From the NCBI GenBank assembly GCA_032622095.1, contig CP136061.1, forward strand, positions 168,707,107-168,771,106: a DNA stretch of 64,000 nt, written 5' to 3'. The position numbers and the translations under genes were made by a program. This DNA comes from Siphonodentalium dalli. Taxonomy: Eukaryota; Mollusca; Scaphopoda; Gadilida; Siphonodentaliidae. Every line of letters starts with the position of its first letter. The first letter of the stretch is position 1. The notes under the pieces are model-generated. The model worked only from the letters and a program-made list of their open reading frames with translations. It had not been told where the DNA came from and made no database searches. This document shows, in pieces, positions 32,480-42,547 of this stretch.

Positions 32480-34753
32480 TTGATGAACTCAGTCAATGAA
32501 ATGTGGTATTCGTCCATTTCACCACAAACCAGAATAAACTATCAAATAGGATTAGACTGTTTCAAACGATTTGTCATTTTGACTCGCAGAACAACTTGCT
32601 CATTTCATCTGATGAAGTGATTTTAAAAATTTTATCCTACTGTTCTTGCCATAAACAGTTGGCAGCTTCCACTATAAAGTTATACATGTTGGACATACGT
32701 TTCTTCTACCTTGCTAAAGGTCTGCCAAATCCTCTCGAGCAATCTAATGGCCTTCCCTGGCCAAGAATATCCGGAATTATGCGAAGTTTAAAGAAGAGGC
32801 CTCATTCCACATCAGTTCTGAAGAAGTTACCCATTACTTATTCACTGTTAACCAGATAATTCTCAGCACTCGAATCGGCACCATTTGATTCCTACTCATG
32901 CATCATGTTGAAAGCTTCATTCGCCATGGCTTTTTTCGGTTTTCTGAGATGTGGCTAATTTACCATTAAGACAAAGAACGATTCAAATTATTTAAAAGTT
33001 CAAGATCTCATAGTAAATCAAAGTCAGGGATCAGCTGTGCTGCATCTCCGACAATCTAAACAGAACCGTTCCGAAAAGGCATAGCCATAAAATTCTTCTG
33101 CCTCCATTTTGGCTCCTTTCCTAAATCTCGGACCTCTAGATCAACCAAACCAGAAGACCCTCTCTTTGTTATGTTTACCCATACCATAGTATGGTAAACA
33201 TAGTGTCGTTGCCCGGATTGACCACTCGTCATTCGTCCGCCTGTCTGTCCGTCTGTCTGTCGGTCTGTAGACACTTTACGAGTAATGCGATAACTCAAAC
33301 ATTTTCTATCCGATCAAAACCAAATTTTGTATATGGGTTTCTCAGCCCAAAATACAGATCGAGTTCGAATTTGGGTTTGATCCGAGATTTTGTTACAGAG
33401 TTATGGCCCTTTTTCAACTTAGAATTCACGCATTCAGCCATAACTCAAATTTGTTATGTGAGTTTCACAGCCCAAAATACAGATCGAGTTCAAATATGGG
33501 TTTGATCCGATTAATTTTAAAGGAGTTATGATCCTTTTTCGAAAAAAAAATGAAAAAAAAAATCGATTTAAAAAAAAAATTATTTTTAACTTTTATAATA
33601 ATAATAAAAAAAATGTCATTGACATTGTCATTTGTTTTCATTTAGATATTGATGATTATGATAAAAAGATTTCCAATGTGTCCCTTTAATTTTTTTAAAT
33701 AAGTTAAAACAAATTGAAAAACTAACACCATTATAACTCTGCCAAGGGTACCCCGAATCACCACACCAAATTTGATTAAATCGGTCCAAAATCTTGTGTT
33801 ATGTACTGGTAAATCTGTTTGGAGCAACATTAAATCTAATTCACCAATTGCCTTTGGACTACTTAGCTATTGATAAGGCTATATTATTTTCTGATGTCTC
33901 TTATGCCAATGTGCAAATAATCTGATACACAAGGCTATGGCATCTAATTTAAAATAAAGATTCAACAATAAACATCACATGATATTAACAGTAGACTTGG
34001 ACATCTGTGCTGCAGAGTTATATCTTCAGATGGTCTGATATCATTATAATTGTTATTGGTTTAATAGAGAGGTCAGTGTTCAACATAAACAATTCCTGTG
34101 ATATTTTGACAGCTCTGCTATATAATTGATATTAATGGGTCAGTTGTGAGGTTGCTTATCTGTATACTAGGACACATTATTATTGTAAACTTAAATTGGA
34201 CTCTCTTAACCCAAGTATTCCATGTCCAGGTCACACCTACACATTTAGCCCATGGGCTTGCTGGCTGTGGCGGTTTAGCATTACAGATCCTGTACCAGTG
34301 CATTCTCTTATATAAATGCCAGTGACCCATAAATTCCAATAATTTGTGTTATGTACATTTGTCTATAATAGTACATAACAGTATACTCTATAATTCAACA
34401 CCAAAACTCTCATTTATCCGATCATATTAAATTTTTATCGCCAAGGGATGGGTTAACATCTGCCGATCGTGATCGGCCTCTCGTTACTCGAGAGGGCAAC
34501 ATATTATGCAGAACATATTTCCTTAACAAACTTCATTGTTTGCTTCGGTCCATTGGTATTCCAACTGGTGGCTACTCTGGACACAGTTTTCGGGTGGGGT
34601 CGGCTAGTTCTGCGTGCCAAGCTTGTTTTGGAAGTCCACCTGATTAAGACTCTAGGATGCTGGGAATCAGACTGTTATACATGCTATATTCACACACCGG
34701 ACTCAGTTCTACGTAAAGCTCATGAAGCTCTCGCTACGCTTAACTCCTATTAA
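32480..34753 (+). pseudogene. DIRS tyrosine recombinase, split by Helentron-like insertion
   Basis: The N-terminal core-binding part reads SPQTRINYQIGLDCFKRF and ISSDEVILKIL in two frames, then AASTIKLYMLDIRFFYLAKG, and after a stop SFAMAFFGFLRCG with the first catalytic Arg followed by a stop. The frame reaches 33170, where copy C of the family 1 element is inserted. After 34485 it resumes: YSRGQHIMQNIF, RSIGIPTGGYSGHSFR (HxxR box, near 34580) and, one frame away, LGCWESDCYTCYIHTP with the nucleophile Tyr (the usual LGRW Arg is Cys here). Inactive. Confidence 0.8.
33171..34485 (+). mobile_element. Helentron/HINE-like element, family 1, copy C
   Basis: The fullest copy, 1,315 bp. 5' palindrome ATGTTTACCCATACC with complement, short GTCTGTCC tract, two core monomers, a poly-T/A centre with TAATAATAAT, then a long interior shared with copy B (ACTCTGCCAAGGGTACCCCG, CACACCTACACATTTAGCCC). 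It ends GGGATGGGTTAACATC, GCCGATCGTGATCGGC, CTCTCGTT. It interrupts the DIRS recombinase without a target duplication: flanking DIRS text continues directly across it. Confidence 0.75.
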
Positions 34754-35392
34754 TAACAATGTGTCGGTAATGGAAATCTGTGTTTTCAACTATCAGTACA
34801 TGTTCAAATACAGGTGCCTGCTAGTCACTGTTTGTTAAACATAGAAATAGCACTGTCTATTGCATATGTCCATAATTGTTAACACATAGCAGGGGTGTTA
34901 TTCTTAAAGTTGTGAAATTCTAATCCAATTCTGTCAATAGATCTGAACGTCCTACCAACTCCAAGCAACAAAATTAAGGATTGCCTTATATTTGTTCACA
35001 CATAGCGGTTGTGAAATTCTTGGAGTTGGGAAAACAAAATTATGTAGATAATTCATAACTAAATTTGTCGATAGACCTGCACATGCTATCAACCCAAGCA
35101 ACAAAATTAAGGATAGCCTTATATTTGTTAATGCATAGTGGGTGTGATATTCATAGAGTTGTGAGAAATCTAAGTAATGTCATTCAAAAGTATACCCTAC
35201 CTGCCGAACGACATTGACGAAATAATAATGATGGTCTGTACATAAATAATAAATAAATAACATATTTATTAGATTGACAATGCGATCTCCCAAATCTCAG
35301 TTCACTGAGTGATGTACAATTTCTTAATAAAAGTATCTTCATTGTCGTTGGGAGGCTTAGGGTATACTCATGTAGAATGTTTTGATACTCTG
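34754..35392. repeat. 3' flank of the DIRS element with three diverged ~120-bp direct repeats
   Basis: At 34865-35175 the wording AACAAAATTAAGGAT(T/A)GCCTTATATTTGTT, ACATAGC..GTG and GTGAAATTCT recurs three times. They may be the DIRS 3' terminal repeats or an unrelated tandem repeat. The remainder up to the target duplication at 35393 is unrecognised. Confidence 0.5.
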
Positions 35393-35492
35393 GTATTTTA
35401 CACTGTGTAGGAACTGTTACATCGGAAGTCGTTCTATCGCCGGTATTGTGATGGTTCTTGCCTGATTTATTACGGTTCCTGATGATTGAAAA

Positions 35493-37017
35493 TATATAAT
35501 TTTTAAAAGTAAAATTACTTTTTCCTTAAGGGAAGCCCGAAACTGAACTATATGGATTATTATCCTCGGCCTTGTGTTATCAGGAGGGTTAAAATTTATC
35601 GTCCATCTATAGCCTACTCCGGTCAATCAGTGCTCGGGATTAGCTACGCATGAATGCGTCTCGTGTAACTCTCACGTGATTCTCGCGTTCTAACAATCCA
35701 TCTAGTCAATTTTTAATTTCCCGACCGAATCATAGGATTTGCGAGTCGCGGGGTTGGGAACGGCACCGCCATGGGAGGGATCTCTGATAGTTCAGTTTCG
35801 GGCTTCCCTTAAGGAAAAAGTAATTTTACTTTTAAAAATTATATTTTTCCGCCAAGGAGAAGCCCTCAACTGAACTATATGGATTAGAATGCAAGCCCAG
35901 GAGGAGGCAACGAGCAATAAATTTAATATCCCAGTTTGACGGGAATGTACTCTTCCGAAAACAGATTTCATGTAAATGTGATTTAGTCATGAATCAGCCT
36001 TGATATGTTATGTGAAAGAGCTCATAAATTCAGATTCCAGTATTGCTCAAGCTTGTACCTGCCACCCCCCCCTGGTTTTAGGAAGAAACGTCCCAGGCAG
36101 TGCCACACCATACGCGCCAGCTAGAAACTGAGCAAGTAGAGACTTCTTCTTCTGCTGCTGACTTCACTGCGTCTTCTTCTCGTTTTCATGTGATGAGAGT
36201 GATTTCTGTAGATATCTTCCAAAATAGAAAGCACTATTGACAGTATGCGATATCGAGTCGTCCCCACACAGAACAGCCTCCAAAGGCTCGGGTGTGATTG
36301 TCCTGGAGGATTGGTTGCCCGAATCTCCGAGAACGGCACCCCGCCTGCCACGGACTGCTGGTGCAGGACCATGGGGCTCGAACTGGTTCATCCCGAGGTA
36401 AAGACTGGTACAGTTGTGCAAAGTTTGTGTAAGTCAGTTGACACATATCCTGTGATGAAGTTTTGTACAAGAGATCGACCCATGTCGTTTCCATATGCAA
36501 AGCGAGTTCCTTAGGAACGACAGAATCCCGTGATTCTTGCCCATTGTCGTCAAAGCCATCAGACGCCATGAGAAGTATAGGAAGCATGTCAGTATCGACG
36601 CCAGCAACAGAACACCCTGCATCAGGTTGAGATAAGGTACTATAGGGAAGCCCACTCGGGGAATGGCTCGAACGAGGAATAAATGCTCTCGCAGTTGAAG
36701 TTAAGGTGCTTTGGCCCACCCCAATGCCAGATGTTCAGCAAAAAGATAAAATTAGAAGGATCCATTTGACCAGAGAAAACCCCCCCCACCGAATCTCCCG
36801 AATGCAGGTGGTCCAGACAAGCCGGCAATACTAGATGGATTGTTAGAATGCAAGAATCACGCGAGAGTTACACGAGACGCATTCATGCGTAGCTAATCCC
36901 GAGCACTGATTGACCGGAGTAGGCTATAGACGGACAATAAATTTTAACCCTCCTGATAACACAAGGCCGAGGATAATAATCCATATAGTTCAGTTGAGGG
37001 CTTCTCCTTGGCGGAAA
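35493..37017 (-). mobile_element. Non-autonomous DIRS element with inverted termini and internal complementary region
   Basis: Long inverted terminal repeats: 35533-35705 and 36830-36995, with CTAACAATCCATCTAG at the inner left and CTAGATGGATTGTTAG at the inner right. Inside, 35788-35885 is a fusion of two pieces. Its first half complements the outer left end (AGGGAAGCCCGAAACTGAAC at 35528-35547) and its second half complements the outer right end (GGGCTTCTCCTTGGCGGAAA). This is the internal complementary region, or circle junction, of DIRS1-type elements. Its position near the left end makes the element read on the minus strand, with the surviving open frame at 36719-36234 at its gag end. 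RT, RNase H and recombinase are deleted. Confidence 0.75.
36234..36719 (-). CDS. 161-residue open frame in the non-autonomous DIRS, possible gag remnant
   Basis: The open frame starts MGQSTLTSTARAFIPRSSHS just inside the left terminal repeat (minus-strand sense) and ends YCQ. Pro/Ser-rich, no membrane segment, no recognised domain. Position at the 5' side of the element is where gag sits in DIRS. An overlapping frame at 36421-36164 is equally open, so the true frame is uncertain. Probably not translated into a working protein. Confidence 0.35.
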   Translation of the reverse strand: MGQSTLTSTARAFIPRSSHSPSGLPYSTLSQPDAGCSVAGVDTDMLPILLMASDGFDDNGQESRDSVVPKELALHMETTWVDLLYKTSSQDMCQLTYTNFAQLYQSLPRDEPVRAPWSCTSSPWQAGCRSRRFGQPILQDNHTRAFGGCSVWGRLDIAYCQ

Positions 37018-37329
37018 AAATCATTTTTGTGACAAAATCACGAATAATTATAGATATCTTGAATATATTATATTTTCCTGAACGAACAGAGGCTGCAAAA
37101 GTGCCGTGTTATCAAAACCTGAACTCTAGACCACAATTAACTCGGTATTAGCGAGTTAACGCGTAAATATCAACATGTTATCACTGAAAATCAAGCCACG
37201 TGGATGCAATTTCTTTGTTTTTCGTGGCGTATAAAATATGAAACGCATTCTGAAGACAAACACTGACTATAAAGTATAGGGCCTACCCGTGTTATTCTTT
37301 TGTAAAATAGCTGAGAAAGTATCCCGATA

Positions 37330-38220
37330 GGGGTTGATAATTGGGAGCTGTGACCTCGTAATCATCGAAATCCCGTGATAGTCGGGCGTTCAACCTTGCA
37401 ATGACCCGTTTTCAAGGTCAAGGTCACGGGCAAATTAATAGGCCCATGCCACTCACAGGCCGAAAGTACCCCCACATACCAAGTTTCATCGAAATCGGTT
37501 TGGCCATTTTCGAGTCCATCGCGAACAGACAGACACACACACACTGACAGACAGATCTCCCAAAATATATAATAGACTAGCAGGTGGACCCGACTTCGTC
37601 CGGGCTGTTTCCCCTCTGCTTTTCGGCGAATTGCGCGATTATACCTTGAATTGTCCATTTTGAAGGTCAAGGTGTGGTGTGGTCACGATTTCACCCGTCC
37701 AAAACACTGCCCGGACAAAAGTACCAGACAAAAGTACCCATCGAAATCCATCCGGTTTTACCCGATTTTGAACTTGAATTGATCATTTTTAAGGTCAAGG
37801 TGAGGTCGGGTCACGATTTGACCCGTCGAAAACACTCAGTGGACAAAAGTAACCCTATGTATCAAATTTCATTGAAATCCCATAAAAATTCGCGATTTGA
37901 CCTTGAATTGACCTGATTCAAGGTCACGTCGCACGGGCAAACAAATAGGCTTACGACACTCCCCATACGAAAGTATCCCTAGACACTAATTTTTATCGAA
38001 ATCCCGTGATACTCGGGCGTTCGACCTTGAAATGACCCGATGTCAAGGTCACGTCGCACAGGGAAATTAATAGGCTCATGCCACTCCCCGGCCGAAAGTT
38101 TCCCCACATACCAAGTTTCATCGAAATCGGCCGTTTTCGAGTCCATCGCGAACAGACAGACACACACACAGATTTCCCAAAATATATAATAGATAATAGA
38201 TAAAATACAAGACAGATAAC
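37330..38220. repeat. Composite dispersed repeat with GACAGACACACACAC 3' ends
   Basis: Two partial units. One ends CGAACAGACAGACACACACAC and then ATATAATAGACTAGCAGGTG at 37515-37583. The second starts GACCCGACTTCGTCCGGGC and ends with the same CGAACAGACAGACACACACA at 38145-38180 and ATAATAGATAATAGATA. In between are diverged monomers with AAGGTCAAGGT, TCGAAATCCCGTGATA and TTGACCTTGAA. The ACCCG...CTTCGTCCGGG start motif is widespread in invertebrate genomes; the class is uncertain. Confidence 0.5.
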
Positions 38221-38799
38221 TCTATATATCCCATCTATATCCTAGCTTTCCGAAGTCCAGCGCTATGAAATTTCACTATTGTTAACCGGCCTGCAAAACG
38301 CGTTATTTTTCAAACTAGCTGGCGACTTTGATAGGCGTAACACAGGTTATTGAATAAGCACATAAAAGCAGGGTAATTCATCGAAATTAATGACAAGTGG
38401 TGCAAATTTCAACTTAATGCATAGTTTGTTGTGTTTATCTTTGTACCATGGCAAATATTAGCCATAGTTTTACCCGTATAGAACGATTATATGGGGAGAG
38501 AACCGACTCGATCAGGAGAGAACCCAAACAATTATCAAAATTCGTGGTTTTTGTCGTTGTTATGACTCGCACAATGAAAGTTTCGTTATTAACACACTCA
38601 TTGGTGACACAGAATGTGATGGGATTGAAAATAACTAATCGAATTATCACCTAGATGCCTCAAAAAAAAATTAACTGTCAAAAACTCATGAAAATGTAAA
38701 ATTTTGATCATCAGGAACCGTCACAAATCAGTCAAGAACCATCACAAACCGGCGATAGAACGATTTCCGATGTAACAGTTCCTACACAGTGGTATTTTA

Positions 38800-39630
38800 G
38801 ATAGTCGGTTTCACCTGATTCGAACCATCTTGTACATATGTGATTATTTTTTTTTTCTTTCTTCATTTCACAAAGTAGCATAATCATAGTTAGACAACCT
38901 TACGGTCATGTACCCCTGATGGTGGTTGGTTAAACACATGTAGGCTCCTTCATTTGGGGCTCTCCGCTGGTACCCAGCTCCATTTGGGTGATTCATCCAA
39001 CGATGGCCCCTAACTCAGGAGCTAATCTGTGGAGTCTTAATCCAAAAATGATTCAAAGAACATCATTTTAATGTTACGTAATAGTGAAAATTAAAATTGT
39101 AATTTCATTTGGCGAATTACAGTTTTAAGTTCATATTACAATATATAGAAGTTTGTACCAGCAACTGAGAGCCCCATTCTTTCCCAAAAATATTAATTGA
39201 ATGAAAACAAGCATATGCATAAATGTAGCTATTCTGTATTCAATGTATAATAATGTACTGCATGTTGCCAACTCGATCATTTATATTCAATAAATGTTTT
39301 TAGGCAAGAATATAATCGTTTGGTACATCAGGCATGTACATGGGGCGAAAATGCATCCTGTCCTCTGGTTCTTCTGTACGAAAATAAATGATGGCTTTCC
39401 ATATAATTTACAAGGCTCAATTGTCATACATACTCATCACTGTGGAAGCAAAAAAGTTGATGGTGTTCAATAATCGGATTGCATACGACTTCTGTAATGC
39501 AAAATAATTATATCATTCAATCCGCCGAAAAATACAAAAGAGCCTCAGAATTTGAATAGCCTGGGACTTTTAGGATGGGATGCAGTTGCGCGCTTTGTAC
39601 ATGCATTGTTCCATCTGGGGGAGATCATAA
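38800..39630. other. Intron, nothing recognised
   Basis: No gene or named repeat; an AT-rich unique-looking stretch with a T-run at 38847. Confidence 0.4.
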
Positions 39631-40148
39631 ATGGGAGATAAATGCATCGCGATTTATCAATGTTTATGATACTCCCCGAAGTCATGATTGAATACTCTCC
39701 GATTGTCAGAGTTTCTGCATGGCAAACTATCAAAGGTCAAACTATGTTTACGTTCATATGCAGATGAGCATCTATTTATATCACGAGCGTACATTAGAAA
39801 GACAACAGTAAGTTCCACTAGATTTGCATAAAACGGTATCAAGATTTCCAAGACTCGTGCTAAATACCGTAATTGAGAATAGTCAGTTTCTGCATCACCA
39901 ACCAAGTTATCAATAGAACTAATGAAATCACGGCACTCTGTAGTGACGTCATGAAATATATATTAAGAACCAATAGAATCCTGATTTTAGCTTTAATGAT
40001 GCCTGATTTTAGCTTTAATGATGTCATTACTTCATGAGCACTTTTACAAATATGGAATAGCGCAGATTCTATTTGTCTCAGAATTCATAGCATCAACAAT
40101 CCATTCTTTTAACAAACTCAAACATCATTAAATTGCGCATAATTTATT
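39631..40148. repeat. Approximately 500-bp dispersed repeat, copy 2
   Basis: Same sequence and orientation as 25991-26484, with an extra short tandem unit CCTGATTTTAGCTTTAATGATG near 39975-40022. A C/A-rich segment (CACCACCCCCTA, 40153-40215) follows. Confidence 0.8.
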
Positions 40149-40359
40149 ACCTGCCACCACCCCCTAACACTGCCGCATAATATTTACCCACCACCACCCC
40201 CTACCACCACCGTCAGTGGGTACCTTGAATGGGATTCTCAGTAAACTTGTATAATACATCTTGGATAGTGAAATCACTTCACATTTCAATGCCTCAGGAA
40301 ATGCAACCTACTTGCTTGTTGCTTTCCCTGGTCCAATTGCTAGACGCTCTCAAGCTGGA

Positions 40360-40460
40360 ATATAGTTATTGTATTATGTATATTTGTACATGTAGTACAC
40401 CATTTGTTTAAATATAGTTATTGTATTATGTATATTTGTACATGTAGCACACCATTTGAT
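40360..40460. repeat. Tandem pair of about 50 bp
   Basis: AATATAGTTATTGTATTATG through TACATGTAGTACACCATTTG is repeated immediately with one substitution. Confidence 0.8.
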
Positions 40461-40539
40461 CTTCTTGCAATGTAAATGTCTGAAGCCACACATGTAGCAA
40501 TGCTGTCTTGCATATCATTTCACGTAACTATCCAAAGCT

Positions 40540-41195
40540 ACTTAACAGCTTCTTCTCACATTAAATTAGTGAAAGTTAATGTCTGAAGCTATAAACGTCT
40601 TCCTGCAATTAAATTATTAACTATAAATGTTTGAAGCTAACAATGTTTTCTTGCAATTAAATTACTGAAAGTAAATGCTCAAAGCTAACAGCGTCTTCTT
40701 GCATTCAAATAATTAAAAGTTACTGCTCGATGTTAACAGCGTCTTCCTGCAATTAGATTGTTAAATGTTAATGCTCGAAGTCGAACATCGTCTTCTTGCA
40801 ATTGAATTATTACCTGCAAATGCTTGAAGATATCAGCTTCTTTTTGCAATTGAATTATTAAATGTAAATGCTTCAAGTTAACAGCATCTTCTTGCAGTGA
40901 AACTAATAAATGTAAACGCTTGAAGCTAACAGCGTCTTCTTGCAATTGAATTATTAAATGTAATGCTTGAAGCTAACGGCGCCTTCTTGCTATTGAATTA
41001 TTAAATGTACATGCTTGAAGTTAACAGTGTCTTCTTGCAATTGATTTATTAAATGTACATGCTTGAAGCTAACAGCGTTTTCTTGCAATTTAATTATTAA
41101 ATGTAATGCTTGAAGCTAACATCGTCTTCTTGCAATTGAATTATTAAATGTAAAAACTTGAAGTTAACAGCGTCTTCTTGCAATTCAGGTCTTAA
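40540..41195. repeat. 48-bp minisatellite
   Basis: About 13 diverged units built on GCTTGAAGCTAACAGCGTC, TTCTTGCAATTGAATTATT and AAATGTAAAT. The unit length is close to 48, a multiple of three, so a minus-strand frame (40945-40733) stays open as a 16-residue repeat containing LQEDAV and LHLIIQLQ; this frame is a by-product, not a supported gene. Outer units are more diverged than central ones. Confidence 0.85.
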
Positions 41196-42452
41196 AGTGC
41201 AGGTAGTAATAATTAATACCACCCAATATCTGTTTATTAACCACGCTAAATCTGGTCAATGTACTCCAGAGTGTTCGAAGAAATAACAGCGCAGACGAAG
41301 CGGTTGCTAATTTTGCTCGCGACGTCAATCATAGCGTAAGCCCGCCTCTTTGCTAAGAATAGTCGGCATCTTTCGGAGAACTTCGGAAATGACGTCAGTT
41401 GGTGAAGACGTACGTATTTCCCCCAGTGCGCGAATGTAAACAACGAATTCCTACGAATGTTATAAAGATGTTTCGATGAAACACTCACGTTTTTGAGTAC
41501 TTTGCATGTAATTTGGGACCAGAATATGATTAAAGTTTTGTACACGCAGTGCTTTTCTTGTGAATAGCAGCTATTGCATTCGTCAGATCGCAACCAAATG
41601 AGGAAATACTGACATCAATGTGGGGGAAACGTGTTGGTTTATTTCACAGGCCTTCTAAACAGTGATAATTGAGTGCTAAATATTTTTGAATTAATTAGTC
41701 CACTTACCGTAATATAGAGAATGGATGTATCCAAATTTGTATTTATTAAGATCTGTCACTGTTTAGATGGCCTGTACACGTGGTTACTTCAGAAATAAAA
41801 AAAATCAAACTTCGACGACTGTACAGCCTACAGGCCTATTCACAGTAGGCTACTGGAAATTTGCTTTTGGTGTGTTCAGTTGCTCCCAAAAGCATCGTGA
41901 GTGAGATTTTACTTGATGGCAATTTGAATTTAAATCTAGGTGTTGTCACAAAATTATATTAAAAATGAAATGAAATACAATATATAGTGTTCTTAAACCA
42001 CCCAATTGTACAAGTTCAAGCGCAGGAGTTGGATCTTCAACAGTGGTCCGGCCATAGGCCTACCCCTATTTCTGACACACCTTAATATCATACCATATGC
42101 ATCTTCTTAGCAGGGTATGGGTGAAGTGGGTACCGATACTACCGATATATCACAGGCAGATTTGGCATGTTGGGGGGGGGTGTCTGAAGAGGATCCAAGG
42201 AGTGCGGCCAAGGTTGCCTCGGACTAATTATCGCAGTATCCAGTAAATAGCCTGCATTAATTGTAAGCAGTTTTATACCAGAAAAAATCTTCAAACTTTA
42301 GATTGTGTTTGGCTAAATAATTACAAATATAATGTTGTTGATGTAATATACCCTTATTGCTCTTGGTTTATTATTGAAGTTAGGTTTAATTCTTTGTCAA
42401 CTATATCAATTGCCATGCCATGTAGTCAATATTTTCATAACTGTTTATGCAG
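41196..42452. other. Unassigned interval; CRE-like sites and a 115-codon minus frame
   Basis: 41270-41480 is richer in CG than its surroundings and contains TGACGTCA (about 41390) and GCGACGTCAATC (about 41319), both CREB/ATF-like. A minus-strand open frame at 41593-41246 (MRSDECNSCYSQEKHCVYKT...) has no recognised domain. This could be a degraded promoter-bearing repeat or an enhancer; nothing here decides. Confidence 0.3.
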
Positions 42453-42547
42453 GATTTCACCCCTCCCTCGCTCTTAAAATTAAGTTTCTACATGCAGTAA
42501 CTTGTGTTTGGGATTCGAGTGTAGGGGGCAGTAGTGGTGGCCCACTG
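42453..42547 (+). other. Candidate cryptic or alternative exon
   Basis: 95-nt segment with acceptor TGTTTATGCAG and a consensus donor CTG|GTGAGTATA. It needs two bases to complete its first codon, then is open (GFHPSLALKIKFLHAVTCVW, SSVGGSSGGPL) and ends in phase 0. These phases equal those of the exon at 25236, so it could be spliced in its place. The peptide matches no family I recognise, and splice-like sites occur by chance in long introns. Confidence 0.25.

Larger units (their letters stand above)
29400..34753 (+). mobile_element. DIRS1-like tyrosine-recombinase retrotransposon, decayed and interrupted
   Basis: Order gag, reverse transcriptase, RNase H, tyrosine recombinase, all on the + strand, is diagnostic of the DIRS order. 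At least five frameshifts and several stops disrupt it, many at homopolymers (A-run near 31294, G-run near 32055). A family 1 Helentron-like element (33171-34485) lies inside the recombinase. The terminal repeats and internal complementary region were not identified, so the ends are approximate: the left is placed after the family 2 terminus and the right after the recombinase C-terminus. Confidence 0.85.
35401..38791. mobile_element. hAT-like non-autonomous element with 8-bp target duplication
   Basis: Terminal inverted repeats of about 85 bp start CACTGTGTAGGAACTGTTAC at the left and end with its complement at 38791. They are flanked by a perfect 8-bp duplication GTATTTTA (35393-35400 and 38792-38799). 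An 8-bp duplication with CA-starting TIRs is typical of hAT. No transposase is visible. The interior holds a 1.5-kb non-autonomous DIRS right beside the left TIR and a composite repeat at 37330-38220. Confidence 0.75.

Noticed and set aside
41246-41593. 115-codon minus-strand frame as a gene
   Set aside because: Cys-containing but without a recognisable domain, promoter or splice partner; mentioned only in the interval description.
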